From Rhodocollybia butyracea (Eukaryota > Basidiomycota > Agaricomycetes > Agaricales > Omphalotaceae): a stretch of DNA of 64,000 bases. Location: the NCBI GenBank assembly GCA_015501585.1, contig JADNRY010000053.1:186001-250000 (forward strand). Reading direction: 5' to 3'. The notes beneath the pieces are model-generated. The model had not been told where the DNA came from, ran no database searches, and saw only the letters and a list, made by a program, of their open reading frames with translations. Positions 22,439-35,068 of this stretch are shown here, piece by piece (within the stretch, counting starts at the first letter, position 1; each line of letters starts with the position of its first letter). Made by a program: the position numbers and the translations under genes.

Positions 22439-24348
22439 ATGGCCCTCCCCACTCCTCCTACGAATGAGACATTTGGTGGGCAACATAGGCTTTGTGGGGA
22501 CCTTCATCTGAATATGTTGGTGCAGGCACGATGCTGATTTGTGCTTTGGTATCGATGGGTTTATACGGGATAACGACGCTCCAGGTGCGTTTTTGTCTTG
22601 ACTGGATAGTCACGTATCGCTCACTCATCATCCAGACTTATTTCTACTTCTTGAACTATGGCTATGATCGTATTAGTATGAAAGCGTTGGTACGCTCCAA
22701 CTCGCGTATTCTTGGTATACACTCACGGATTGGTTACAGGTTGGGGTTGTCTGGTATGTAGCTGTTGAACCTCACAGCGAAGGCAAGACTTGAATTATCT
22801 TTCAGGGCTCTTGACACAATTCATTCAGCTTTGAGTATGTGGTCGATCATGATACGGGTTGAATATCTGAATCATCGATACGTATCCAGTGTGCTTCACG
22901 ATCTATCAATACCTTGTGCGTTGGTTGTCTCTGTGATCTTGGAACCTGTTGACCTATCAGTTGTATCTGGTTCAGATCATCGGATATGCCCAGCCGGAGA
23001 TCCTTGAGTCTGGGGTGTGGTAAGTGTATTTGCATCGACGTCTGCGTGTTCTTACTCAAGTTCTCTTCTATGTCGCTATTTGTGAGCAATCTTATGTTGT
23101 AACTGTGACCCGTTGTCCATCTGAAAACACTGTTTCAGGGCTCTATGGCCTGTAACGTAGGTTTTTCCGAATCGTCTGAAGCTATTTCAGTATAGTGACT
23201 CGTTCTCAGATTATCGTAGCATTCATCTCTCAATGGTATATCTGTTTTTCTCTTCTTCGCACAAACCAATGACTTCTTTGATTAGTTTCTTCACAAAACG
23301 CATCCACATCTGTGCGCCAACTTACATTCTCAAATCATTGCATTCTTAAGTCTCGTCTCGCAGTGTCACCACCGCGTTTCAAGCTGTTAATTTCGGTCCC
23401 GATAGCTTGCATCGTCGTTTGCCATTTTGGTATGTATACGTCCAGAGTCACCTTATAAGGCTAAGGTCATTTATGTTTTCAGCCCCTGGAACAGGCAGCG
23501 GAAACCCCACCCTTTCACATCGCTAGGCTAATGAGCTGAACCTTATTTGCTAGTTACTGTCATTCAGTTGTGAGTGAAAGAGAGACTTTTCCTCTGATTT
23601 CCTGACTCCTTACTTCTACAATGATGGTTCAAGTTTTAAAAAGAAACAGTTCGCTTTGCTAAACGAAGGCACTGTAAGCACATTTGGAAGCAATTTTACA
23701 ATTGTGGGTACTCAAGATATTCCAGAACGACAGCGTTATACCATTCGGAGTTTTAGCAGTCTTTTCTGACATTTTAATTGCTCTTGCCCTCGTCCTTCTT
23801 CTTCGTCAAAATCATCCAGAAACCGAAGAAACCAAGTCTTTAATCAAAAAACTCGTAGTTTACGCCATAAATCGTTGTATCCTCACATCGTACGCTCACA
23901 CCATTGCTTCGTCTTACCTTGATGTTCTTACTTTTTTGGCCAGAGTTATTGCTGCGATCGAAATCGCTCTTGTGAGTGTGGAAACATCCTTTTTTCTCTT
24001 TATTTGCGCTCAACATGATCCAACAACCAGTTCATGTCCTTCCCAGGCTCGGTGTACTCTTTCGCGTTCGATTTTATCATCGGGAAACGTGTGTACTCGC
24101 CGTTGTGTGTGGAATACTGATGGGGAACCTTTTTAGTCTATGTCAACTCCCTTTTAGCCTCTTTAAATTCACGAAAATCCCTTCGTGGAAACAAGTCTTT
24201 GGAAATCGGAGGTTCCATCCCATTTTCCACTGCGTTGCGCTTTATGTCAGCACCGGAAAGTGGGACCGGAGGGGATGAATCGCTAACAAGCGTGAGGCAG
24301 CAGACTACTTTTAAACTCTTTGGGATGTCCCTTGCTCAATCTTCTTAG
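22439..24348 (+). CDS. DUF6534-type seven-helix membrane protein, copy A
   Basis: Joined by eye over about ten introns. MALPTPPTNETFG is spliced to TMLICALVSMGLYGITTLQ (helix 1), then TYFYFLNYGYDRISMKALV, GVVWALDTIHSALMCFTIYQYL, IIGYAQPEILESGVW, IIVAFISQCFFTKRIHICAP, FKLLISVPIACIVVCHF, NDSVIPFGVLAVFSDILIALALVLLLRQ, the basic SLIKKLVVYAINRCILTSV, and SFPGSVYSFAFDFIIGKLYV with NSLLASLNSRKSLRG. This is the layout of DUF6534 proteins: seven helices and a final (L/I)xxKLYVNSLLAxLNxR block. Function unknown; receptor-like topology is often noted. The tail ends TFKLFGMSLAQSS and TAG. The gene looks intact once the conserved first intron is removed. Closest relative here is copy C. Confidence 0.8.
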
Positions 24349-25350
24349 GTAGGAAGTGCAGACGTAGACCATCGGGTGACATTCCATGGCAACATGGACT
24401 CTAAGGTAAGCAATAGCACTCGATGAGCGGATCTTTGCTGGTCTGTTGATAGAGTTGCCCACGATAGACTGACTCAACCGGCTCAACCGGTTCCAAACGC
24501 TTTGATGCACGACGTCGTTCGATGGACGTATGATGAGCATTCGGTACTGTATAGATGCGTATCGCAATTATTAAAAACTACAAGTTTTACTATTATGCAC
24601 AATTTCACTAGTAGACAGAGAAATGTAGAATCTGGGACATTATCATTTGAGATCCAGTATCTCTTGGTGCGTGCAACTTCCATGTATGCGTTCATGAGAA
24701 GACGCGCTCAACCGCGCAAGAATTTTAAGGAACAGCGAAATCCCTAAAACGGCCTCCCCGGGCCGTCGGAAGAGTATCTCAATTCCAAATTTTGTTAATT
24801 TCTGTTAACTTCTTGAAATTGACAGTGGCCGAGAGTACATAAGTATTGTGCGTCTTTGTCGTATAAACATCAAAAGAAAAGACACGTCAGTGTTTCTTTC
24901 AAGCCCGGACAAGCTGCTAACTCACAACTTGAATACTTGTCAGCGCTCGAGCGGATAGAAGCAGATAGAAGCCTAAGTAATGAAAGACTATCCGGACCCC
25001 TAGAATGATAGTAAGTTCCACTTGTTCCCGTCTCCTGTCATGGCCATGATATATATGTATTTAGGCTCAGCGCTCAGGGCCAAAGCGATTGTTGGCTCAA
25101 TGTCATTACTTGCTCTTCTCACTTTTTATCCACACCGGTGTGCCCGCTTTCTGTATTTTGTATCGTGCAAAAACAGTATCTGCGAATTACCACTTTGACC
25201 TTACCATTGGGATGGAGTAGGGTTTAATCATCAAGACCAGTCGTCTTTCCAGCCATCACCGCCACAAGTAGAGCGTCATGAAAGTGTCTCATGATCCTGA
25301 ATTGGACCACGACTTTTCACTATATGCGTTGACTATCAAACCCCTGGAAA
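24349..25350. other. intergenic stretch with conserved block after copy A
   Basis: Bases 24349-24590 align with sequence after copy C (35069-35290) and more weakly after copy B: TTGATAGAGTTGCCCACGA is shared exactly by A and C, and all three share GACGTCGTTC. A minus-strand frame runs through the block in A and C (for example GNSINRPAK and GNSINRLAK), which may be chance. The rest, 24600-25350, shows no gene. Confidence 0.45.
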
Positions 25351-27252
25351 ATGACTCTGACTTCAACCCCCACTTCTCCTCCTCCTGCCAATGACACGTT
25401 TGGTGGGCAACACCTAACTCTGTGGAAATTGACAAAGTCTGAATATGTTTTTGCAGGCGCGATGCTGATTTGTGCTTTGGTAGCAATGAGTTTATACGGT
25501 ATAACGACGCTCCAGGTCCGTTTGCATGTCTTGACCTGTCCACATATCGCTCACTGATCATTCAGACCTATTTTTACTTCTTCAATTATGGCTTGGACCA
25601 TATTGGTACCAAGGCGCTGGTATACTCCAACTTGTGTGGTCTTGGAAAGATACGCACTTATGTATTATTCCGTTTTGTAGGTCGGTGTTGTCTGGTATGT
25701 AGTTGTGGACTCCAATAGTGGACGCAAAACTTGATCGTCTTTCAGGGCTCTCGACACAGTTCATTCGGCTTTAAGTATGTGGATCTCTTTTCAATGATAT
25801 CAAGGACTGAAGATTTGGGACTAAATCTGACCTCTCATGCAGTGTGTTTTGCGATGTATCAATACCTTGTACGTTCTCTATCATCGTGGTCCTATAACCG
25901 GGAGACCTGATTCATACTTGGTTCAGATTGTTGGATGTGTTCACCCGGAAATATTCGAGTCTGGGTTGTGGTTAGTGTGTTCCATCAAAACGCGCTTGTT
26001 CTTATTTAAGGTTCCCCCCGAAGGTCGCTATTTGTGAGCAACATTGTGTTTGTGACCGACCCATCATCCTTCTGAAAACGCTATATAGGGCTCTATCGCC
26101 TGTAACGTAGGTTGCTCATCGCTTGACACTATCTCGGCATAGTGATTCGTTCTCAGGTCTTTGTAGCATTCATTTCTCAATGGTATATCCGAGCGTGCTC
26201 TTTTTTCTCCATTCGCTGATTTCCTTGTTTAGTTTCTTCACAAAACGCATCCGTATTTGTACGCCGACCTAGGTTCTCAAAACTTTGCGTTGTCAGACCT
26301 CATTCCGTAGTGTCGCCGCCAAGTTCCAAGTCATTGATCTCGGTCCCGATAGCTTGCATCGTCGTGTGCCATTTCGGTATGTATATCCATATGAGACACT
26401 TTAAGGATGAAATCATTTATGTTCGCAGCCTTTGGAATAGGTAACGCAAACCACGCACTTCACAGCGCTATCATCTAACGAACTTCTACGAACCTATTTG
26501 CTAGATACTGTTATTCGGTTGTAAGTGACGAGACCCATTTTCCTTTTGTTTTCTCTTTTTTTACGATGGTCCTAGCTCGATAAAGAAAAAATTTGCCCTG
26601 CTAAGCGAGGTTACTGTAAGTACACTTGGCGGCTGTTGTATGATTGTGCTAATACTTAATTTATCACAGGATGACACTGTTATACCATTTGGAATTTTTG
26701 CAATTCTTTCTGACATTTCAATTGCTTTTGCTCTCGTCCTTCTTCTTCGTCGAAAGCGATCAGGATTTGAGGACACCAATTCTTTGATAAAGAAGCTCGT
26801 AGCTTACGCCATAAATCGTTGTATCCTGACTTCGTACGTTTAAACAGTTTCTTGCGCGTTGAGAATCTTACTTCTTCATCAGAGTTCTTGCTGTGCTCCA
26901 AGTCATTCTTGTGAGTGTAAAACATCCTTCATGTTTTTACTGAGCACTATTCAATGATCTAGTTCATGTCGTTCCCAAACTCGATGTACGCCTTTGCGTT
27001 TGATTTTATCATTGGGAAACGTGCGTATTTCTCGCTGAATGCATCATTTGGAATGCGGATACATAACCATCTCTAGTCTACGTTAATTCCCTTTTAGCCT
27101 CACTGAATTCACGAAAATCCCTTCGCAGAAAAAAATCCCCGGGAGTTGGATCTACCAGGTCTTCCACTCGATTCTCCACTGTGTTGTACACCATGCAAAC
27201 CTATAGTGGGGCAGCGCAGTACGAATCACCAATACGAGTGAGTAACAAATGA
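25351..27252 (+). CDS. DUF6534-type seven-helix membrane protein, copy B
   Basis: Same exon pattern as copy A but more diverged. MTLTSTPTSPPPANDTFG joins AMLICALVAMSLYGITTLQ, then TYFYFFNYGLDHIGTKALV, CFAMYQYLV, DDTVIPFGIFAILSDISIAF, ALVLLLRRKRSGFEDTNSLI and KKLVAYAINRCILTSVLAVL, then SFPNSMYAFAFDFIIGKLYV and NSLLASLNSRKSLRRKK. The tail (PGVGSTRSSTRFSTV...ESPIRVSNK, stop 27250-27252) differs from copies A and C, so the cytoplasmic end has evolved freely while the last helix and the NSLLASLNSR block are kept. No disabling change is seen in the exons I could join; the middle exons (25970-26560) are only roughly placed. Confidence 0.76.
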
Positions 27253-27918
27253 TAATCACTCTCCGAGTCTATCTAATGCTGTCTGGCTTGATATCTCATC
27301 ACATAAACCCTAGGTAGCATCGGGCCCACGGATGGCATTCCACAACACAGACACTACGGTAAGCAAGATGATAGTGGGTCACGATTCGCCGCGTCTGCTG
27401 ATCGGAGAGTTACACCCGACAGACAGGCTCCCAGAGCATAGACGAACGACGTCGTTCAATGAACGTATGATAGATATGATTACCAGACCATTCTTATGAT
27501 AGGACTACCACTTCTATTGGCACACGGCATCTGTGCTTACAAAAGTTTTTATCCGTTTGGAGAGAATAAGATGCACGTTATGCCCTCAGTTTGGCCTCAG
27601 TACTTGTACAGTGCCCAAATAAGTATTCCTGATGGTACTGTGGGCGTACCAATGCTTCAAAGACCCACAACATTACGGTAAATCAAAGGGTTTTAATCAT
27701 ATTTAATGACAAATTTTTGACCAAACGGCGGCTTAATTCGCCGCGCAACAAACTAAGCGCTAATTATGAGCCTGCTACTTGAGCGTCTATTTACTACTCT
27801 TGGACCAAATTCACGTTCAAGTTGACTTTAACGCATTGAGCCGGAACTAGATATTCGGGGAGGGTGTTACAGATAAAGAAAATCGAAATACATCGCCGCG
27901 AAGCTAAAAGAAAAACAA
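27253..27918. other. intergenic stretch with conserved block after copy B
   Basis: Around 27300-27480 a weaker relative of the block behind copies A and C is seen, including the 14-base perfect palindrome GAACGACGTCGTTC at 27444-27457. The rest, up to the SDR stop codon, holds no gene that I can support. Confidence 0.4.
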
Positions 27919-29045
27919 TCAATCGATTTGTTCCCCAAGTCTATCCTTTTCCGGTAACCCAACCATCTTGCAGCTCATCTTCCACAGCTCTTTCGCAACA
28001 TCCACATCGAAAGCATGTTTTGCATAACCCTCCTTCAATAGCAAATTCACCTTCTCATCACCCTCCACACATTCCTGCTCCTTACAATTTTCTAGATAAA
28101 CACCCCCTTTCCCTTCCCAAACTGGTGCAACAGCGGCCCAAACAGTTGTTGCAGCGCCTTGGTCAGCTAACTTTAAAATATTCGCATACTCAGCAAGGAC
28201 TGCATTTAATCTCACTGGGTCGTCGTATCTCTGTGCACCACTCCGGACCGCACCTGGACTAATACTAAGGCCGTGAACCCCTTTACTCCCAAATCGGCGC
28301 TCAATCTCGTTTGCCATGAGAATTTTGGCCGTTTTAGACTGTCCATAGGCCTTCCGGGGCTCATATATCCCGTACATATTCGGATTCTCAAGGTTCATAG
28401 GCGCCGCGCGGTGGGCGGCCGAGCTGACGTTAATAACACGGGAAGCAAAGGGGTATGAAGATTGCAGAGACTCTGACGCAGATTTGAGAAGAGTCGGGAG
28501 CAGAAGCTGGAAAATGAGAAAATGTGCAACATGGTTTGTGCCGAATGTCAGCTCGAAGCCATCCTTGGTTATAGTTTCGGGTGGATTGCGGATCCCTTGA
28601 GATTCATCGATCCATCGTTAACATCATGGTTGATCCAAATCTTTAAACATACTTACTCACCAGCATTATTGACAAGCACATTCACTGTCCCTGTCTTCTC
28701 CAACAACCCTTTCATACCATTCCTGACACTCTCCAAATCAGCCAATTCCATCTCTACAATCTCCAATTGTCCATTCCCAGGACTTGTCTCCAATATGTCC
28801 TTCCTGACACTCTCCCCCTTTTCAACATTTCGAACTTGCATATACACGTCGGCTCCCGTGGCGTGTAGAGCGCGCACGATCTCAACGCCAATGCCGCCTG
28901 ATCCACCTGTCACGAATATGACTTTGCCAACAAGGACGTTGATGAGGCCACAGTCGCTGATGATTTGGAGTGCTGTTGGACGAGCGTCGCCTGGCCCTTG
29001 GGGAGAGGCATGCACAGAAGCATAGGGATTTGTAGGTGAGGACAT
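27919..29045 (-). CDS. short-chain dehydrogenase/reductase
   Basis: A classical-type SDR of about 330 residues with one intron. Motifs: VIFVTGGSGGIGVEIVRAL (TGxxxGIG cofactor loop), ADLESVRNG, VLVNNAG, then after the intron IRNPPETITKDGFELTFGTN, the catalytic serine in VINVSSAAH, and the active-site YGQSK (YxxxK), followed by SPGAVRSG. It resembles the WW-oxidoreductase/retinol dehydrogenase-like fungal group (light-induced Bli-4 style SDRs). The 40-residue leader before the Rossmann fold has no clear signal peptide. The substrate cannot be predicted. The start is ATG 29045; the first exon ends inside NNAG and the acceptor is about 28600. Confidence 0.88.
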
Positions 29046-29897
29046 GATGGTCCTTCGGAAGACAGGTAAGTAAAGTTAGATCGGATGGAACGACTGTAGA
29101 TAGCCGTGGGTTTTTGACCAAACGGTTCATTATCATAGGCTAATGGCGGTAGTAAAATCGAATGGGCGCTTACTTTCTGTCTTTATATTCAGTTTTAGCT
29201 GTAACAAAATCCCCGCCTATGAATTTGATCCAACCTGATGATGTCTCGACCTCGCTCCCCACAACGCGCAAGAGGCGGCGCTCAGGAGCATACTCCCATT
29301 CATGAAGCAAGTTCGGGGTCTACTTGCTCCCGTTCGAAAAATATTGCGGTACATATTGCTGACTGCTGTGACCTTGCAAAGCTTATCTCACTGCCCAACG
29401 CAATTCATACATTGGCAACGAGGAATGGGTTCTCAGAAGGGCTTTATAAACAAATCTCTCCTGTACATTGGTAATATTTCTGCTCAAGCATTCCGTCTCG
29501 AACATGGAGCGGTCTTCAACTTGGAGGGGGGCGGGGGCAGAGTCCTCAAAAGTCACATTGTTAAACAAGTTTATCTTGCTTCTTTTTCTAGAATTTGTGT
29601 CGTATCGACTCGTCATTCAACCGGCGCTTCACTGATCCGAATTGTACTCCCAAGAATGCAAGAGGCAGAGGACTAATAATGGCCAGAGGCGAGAGTTCGT
29701 GTTATCTGAGTTAAGCTCTGTACCGCGAAATCCAAGTCCTACAGATAGCTGAGTTCGATTCCGGTAATGTAAACAGATATGCAGTCCGCGAGGGGAGTCT
29801 TCATGGTATAAATGTATTCGGTACCTCGCGGGTGAACCAATAAACCGTGCAAGGATTTAATTTTACGTAGCTCCGTAGTTCCAAGGGCTCTTTGTGG
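29046..29897. other. intergenic stretch
   Basis: Between the SDR start and the IMP3 stop. An open plus frame at 29302-29676 has no recognised domain and is probably chance. A G-rich run lies near 29525-29535. Confidence 0.4.
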
Positions 29898-30817
29898 TTA
29901 TAACAGATCGAAGTCGTCCAACTAGAGAGGGAAAAAGGTAAGTACATTGCAACGAAAAAGATAGAAAGGTATTTATTCAGGATGAAGCAGGCTTTGAAGA
30001 GTGCACAATAGACCATCGAAGAAGGGATGACAACGCAATGATCATCACAACTCACCTCGTCATTGTAATTCATAATCGTCCTCTTCAGTTTCGAAGTGTC
30101 GACCCAGGTGACAAAGTCTTCAATGTGTCTGCAAGATAGGTTCAGGCGAATGAGGAGGGAAACATCAGAGGAACACACCTCGTAACCAAATATGCTGGAT
30201 CTGTTATCGTATCGGGACCTACGCGGACATGGCCTTGTTCAATGAACTTTGCTGCCTAGTTGAACAAAAATCAGAAAATCGGCACCCTCAATTTTTTGCG
30301 AAAACTTGACTAACTGCACCAACACTCTCGGCCATCTTGTTCATACACATCCACACCGCTAACCTCCGTCTACAAAACGCGGCGACTGTAAGTTTATTCT
30401 CGACGTCCGAAAGCTTCGCAGCTGAGTTGAGGACACCCATATCGTATAGTTTCGACAGCATTTGGGCTTCCATTTTCGACCGGAAGGGATCTTGAGCGGG
30501 GAGCAAGGATATGCGATGGGAGAGGGAACGGAGGGAGCCGATGAGTTTGTTGTATCTATAGATGATGATAAGGAGACGTTTTCAAAAGGGCATTAACAGG
30601 CGTACTTGTGATAATCCTCTCTGTCCTGAATATGATACCGCCGCATAACTTTTATTTCGCGTAAATTTGCATCTTGTTTCCACTGCGAACAACGAAAAAG
30701 GCGAGTAGCGGCATCGTTGGCGGGGCATTGAATATAAAGAGAGGAGATAAGGCTTACGTTGAGAAAATCAACCTTCTTGAGCAGCTTTTGTTCGTGATAC
30801 TTGAGTTTTCTGACCAT
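29898..30817 (-). CDS. IMP3: U3 snoRNP protein IMP3
   Basis: A small-subunit processome component that helps base-pair U3 snoRNA with pre-rRNA in the nucleolus. Starts [20 protein letters not shown], then after an intron [66 protein letters not shown] and [10 protein letters not shown] (start of the S4-like RNA-binding domain). The end reads [24 protein letters not shown] and, after a last intron of about 140 bases, LDDFDLL before TAA 29898-29900. About 184 residues, the usual IMP3 length. At least five introns make this short gene unusually split. Confidence 0.95.
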
Positions 30818-33155
30818 GATAGTTGCAAAGAAAGGGCGCTTATCTCGGCGCTTAATTTCGCTTCCCTTTCTCTAAAGCACGATCTACATTGGTTCTACAA
30901 GAAAAAGATAGCATCCACCACACATAGCGTATGCTACTCGCTTCAGGCGCGTAAACATTCCAACGCATTAATCGATTTGGAAAATCAGTCGATTCTACTA
31001 CTCAGACGTTGTGGGTTTACAAAATGGCAACTACACCAGGCTAGCTAGACAAAAGAGAGAGAGAGACCTGGAGAGGTGTTAGGGTAAAACCAAGTCCCCG
31101 CATGCGTAACCGTGCTGCGCTCTCTTGGGTTTTTGCTGGATTCGGACAGCTTCAAGCAGTGGTGGGGTCCCACGAAATAGCCGGGCCCTAAAGAAGAGAA
31201 GCAGTGAGCTCAAGCCACAAAGAGCAGACAGACTACAAGCTTTCCGATAGAGGAGTTAGTAGGTGGACATTGGAGAGTAGTTACCCAAGATGATAGAGTG
31301 GTATAATCGATCTCCTGTTGCTGACGAATCGCTTCTAATGGACATGAACGAGCTGGGATCATGTACGGAGAGTGGACGGCCATGCTGTGAGCGAGCAGCC
31401 ACAATCTCTGAAATACTACTGGACCCGCTATTTACCTTCCCCCACATACTACGCACATCGCACACCCGTAGCTCTTGAACAGTCTCACAGAAATCTACTC
31501 GTTACCTTTACCTATAGGTTGGAGATGCTCTCGCACTTCCCCGTTCCAGTTGGTACTTACTACCTGTACGCACGATATAACTAACTACTGGAACCGAACT
31601 AGAGGAGAACATGTTGTGAGCTGTTCGATGTGGCTGTCCCAAGCTCGGGCAGCCATTTCGGCCCAGGAAAGCGAGTAGTGTTCTCACATAGGAGACGGGT
31701 GAGGATCACGCGGGGCTCGCGGTGGACATGATAGTCGGAAGTGCCGTATGGGGTAATCAGAAGGGCCACTTTCCTGGTTTGCGCCTTCCACGCAGGAGTG
31801 CGAAGGAGTGCGAGCCTGGATCAGCTGCCTCCACTGTACTCCACTTGTTTTATGCTGGTCGCCAAATCCGACACAACCGATGGCGAAACCGGCGCACCAA
31901 CACCTTATATTGACTTGTATCTTCCCTCCTTTTCATTTTCCCTCTCTTAATCCTTTTTGCTTCTATATGTTTCACCGAATATCTGCTACAGTTACCTATC
32001 TGAGATCTATCTGTTGCACGAGGCGTGACCGGTATTTAATAGGACCGCGCTGGGTGTTCTTCCCTACCTTTCTATATTTCGATACCTTTCTCTTCCCGTG
32101 TAATGCTGAGCACAGAATACTTACCAGGCTCACAAGATTATTGGATCAGTTGACAAACCCAAGTAAGTATCGACGAAGTTTCCACGTAACTTTTGAACTT
32201 GAGCTTTTCTTCTGTTCGGTGTTCAGACTAGCCTATATACAAATCCGTACATCTCTACGTATATGACTATCATCTGCCTAGGTGGAATTTCCGTATGAGA
32301 AATCAAAGCTGATATTTCTTTTCGCCACGACTCGGACGATTGCATATCACCTGGCGACTCAATGTCTCTTCTATGCGTGTGTGGCTCAAGCTCCACAGCA
32401 CTTCCAGTGAGTTAACCCCACCCTACGCCACCTCTTCAATGGAACTAGGTCGCCTCGTACTACGGCCGGAAGTGGTCCGTAGTTCTCCTAACGCAAACTG
32501 CACACTAAGTCCGACAATGATTCATTGAAGCCCATGATGTAGTTCCATCACTGATCCTTCTCAGAAGATCGTCTTGCTTGATTCCTATTCGTCCAACTAC
32601 CATGTTGCCTGAACCTATCGTTAACAAGAGCCATATGCTTACGGTGCCTTTCATTCGTGTTCAGGTCAAGAGTCAATCACAAGCAAGCTAAGCTTCACCG
32701 ACTTCTCGGCAGCTTGAGAATTTACACTCGGGAAATTTTACTACAGATGTATCTGAGAAAAAATTCGAAGCTGCTCCAGTCCTTCGCTTCAACAGTAAAG
32801 GCATTGATCATGTGCTCGTGTACAGCACATGATGCATCCAGCCGGATTACAGCGAACTGCCTTATTGAGAAACTTTGGAAGGTACGGTCATACATGCTTC
32901 ACTTAGGAGCACTAATTTTTGAGCCCAGAAAAGAACGACGCGGTAGATACTGGTAGATACATATCATGTTCGCTTAGCTAGAGGGCCATCAGTCTTGCAC
33001 GTCAAGCTTCAAGTCAAGTGTTGAGTACAAAGTGGACTGATGTAAGTTCGGGCACATGTATATATGTTGTAAATGTCTGGCAGGATGTCAAGAAGTGTTT
33101 CCAAAAGACTCCAACCCATTGCCCACTTCTTGTTTCCGACTATCAAAGCCCCAAA
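30818..33155. other. long intergenic stretch
   Basis: Several ORFs of 60-150 codons exist (for example 31808-32266 and 32657-32956, plus strand) but none has a recognised domain or good exon structure. 31910-32100 is pyrimidine-rich on the plus strand. The last 110 bases are homologous to the region upstream of DUF6534 copy A. Otherwise I see nothing. Confidence 0.4.
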
Positions 33156-35068
33156 ATGGCCCTCCCCACTCCTCCTCCTCCTGCGAACGAGACATTTGGT
33201 GGGCAACATAGGCTCTGTGAAGATCTTCAGAATCTGAATATGTTTGTGCAGGCACGATGCTGATTTGTGCTTTGGTATCGATGGGTTTATACGGGATAAC
33301 GACGCTCCAGGTACGTTTTTGTCATGACTGGATATTCATGTATCGCTCACGAGTCACTCATCATCCAGGCTTATTTTTACTTCTTGAACTATGGATATGA
33401 TCGTATTGGTATGAAAGCGTTGGTACGCTCCGACTCGCGCATTCTTGGTATGCACTCACGGATATTGGTTACAGGTTGGGGTTGTCTGGTATGTAGCTGT
33501 TGAACTTTACAGCGAAGGCATGACTTGAATTATCGTTCAGGGTTCTTGACACAGTTCATTCAGCTTTGAGTACGTGGTCGATGATATCGGGTTGAATATC
33601 TAGATCATCCATACCTATCCAGTGTGTTTCACGATGTATCATTATCTTGTGCGTTGATTTCTTTGTGATCCTAGAACATGATGACCTATTAGTTGTATCT
33701 GGTTTAGATCATCGGGTATGTTCAACCGATGGTCTTTGAATCTGGGATGTGGTAAGTATATAATATCAATGTCTGCGTGTTCTTACTCAAGGTTTTTCCT
33801 CTTCGAGGTCGCTATTTGTGAGTAATGTTGTATTTGCCACCCGTTGTCCTTCTGAAAACACTGTTCCAGGGCTCTATCGCCTGTAACGTAGGTGTTTTTG
33901 AATCGCCTGGAGCTATTTCACTGTAATGACTCGTTCTCAGGTTATCGTAGCATTCATCTCTCAATGGTATATTTTTTTCCTTCTCCTTTCGCACAATCCA
34001 ATAACTTATTGGCTTAGTTTCTTCACAAAACGCATCCACATCTGTGCGCCAATTTACATTCTCAATTCATTTGAGTTTATAAGTTTCGTTTCGTAGTGTC
34101 ACCACCAAATTTCAAGTTATTTTTTTCGATCCCGATAGCTTGCATCGTCGTTTGCCATTTTGGTATGTATACGTCCAAAGTGACCTTCATGTAAGGCTGA
34201 GACCACTTATGCTTTCAGTCTTTGGAATAGGTAAAGGAAACTCCACTCTCACATCGCTAGGCTAACGGGTTGAACCTGATTGCTAGATACTGTCATTCAG
34301 TTGTGAGTGGGAACAAACACTTTTCCTCTGATTTCCTCATTTTTACAATGGTTCAAGTTCTATAAAGAAGCAATTTGCTTTGCTTAACGAAGCCACTGTA
34401 AGCACATTCAGCCATTCCATGATTGTACTTAGAAGATATGTTCCAGAACGACAGTGTTATACCATTCGGAGTTTTTGCAATCCTTTCTGACATTTTAATT
34501 GCTCTTGCGCTCGTCCTTCTTCTCCGTCAAAATCAAACAGAATTCGAGGAAACCAAGTCTTTGATAAGAAAACTCATAGTTTACGCCATAAATCGTTGTA
34601 TCCTAACATCGTACGCTCACATCGTTGCTTTGTTTTACCTCGTCGATCTTACCCTTTTGGTCAGAGTTATTGCTGTGATCGAAGTCGTTCTCGTGAGTGT
34701 GGAAACGCCCTTTTTTTCTTCATCTGTGGTTAACATTAGTATCCAATAACCAGTTCATGTCCTTCCCAGGCTCGATGTACTCTTTCGCGTTCGACTTTAT
34801 CATCGGGAAACGTGCGTGGTCGATCTTATATGTGGAACACTGATAGAGAACCTTTTTAGTCTATGTCAACTCCCTTTTAGCTTCTCTGAATTCACGAAAA
34901 TCCCTTCGGGGAAGCAAGTCTTTGGAAATCGGAGGTTCCATCCCATTCTCCACTGCGTTACATTTCATGTCAGTACCGGAAAGTGGGTCCGCGGGGAATG
35001 AATCGTTCACCAGCGTGAGCAGCAGGCTATTAAATCCTCTGTGTCCCTTGCTTAATCTCTATTCGTGA
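33156..35068 (+). CDS. DUF6534-type seven-helix membrane protein, copy C
   Basis: Near-duplicate of copy A, with similar introns. MALPTPPPPANETFG joins TMLICALVSMGLYGITTLQ; then YFYFLNYGYDRIGMKALV, CFTMYHYL, FFTKRIHICAPIYIL, NDSVIPFGVFAILSDILIAL, ALVLLLRQNQTEFEETKSLI and RKLIVYAINRCILTSVIAVI, then SFPGSMYSFAFDFIIGKLYV and NSLLASLNSRKSLRGSK. As in copies A and B, the first intron runs from the GTGGGCAAC donor to the GCAG acceptor before helix 1. Small indels inside this intron differ between the copies but do not touch the frame, which supports the model. The tail ends LNPLCPLLNLYS at TGA 35066-35068 and differs from copy A in its last 20 residues because of a small frame change. Confidence 0.78.

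Noticed and set aside
22439..22540. Copies A and C of the DUF6534 gene as frameshifted pseudogenes
   Set aside because: The apparent shift lies inside the conserved first intron; after splicing helix 1 is in frame in all copies.
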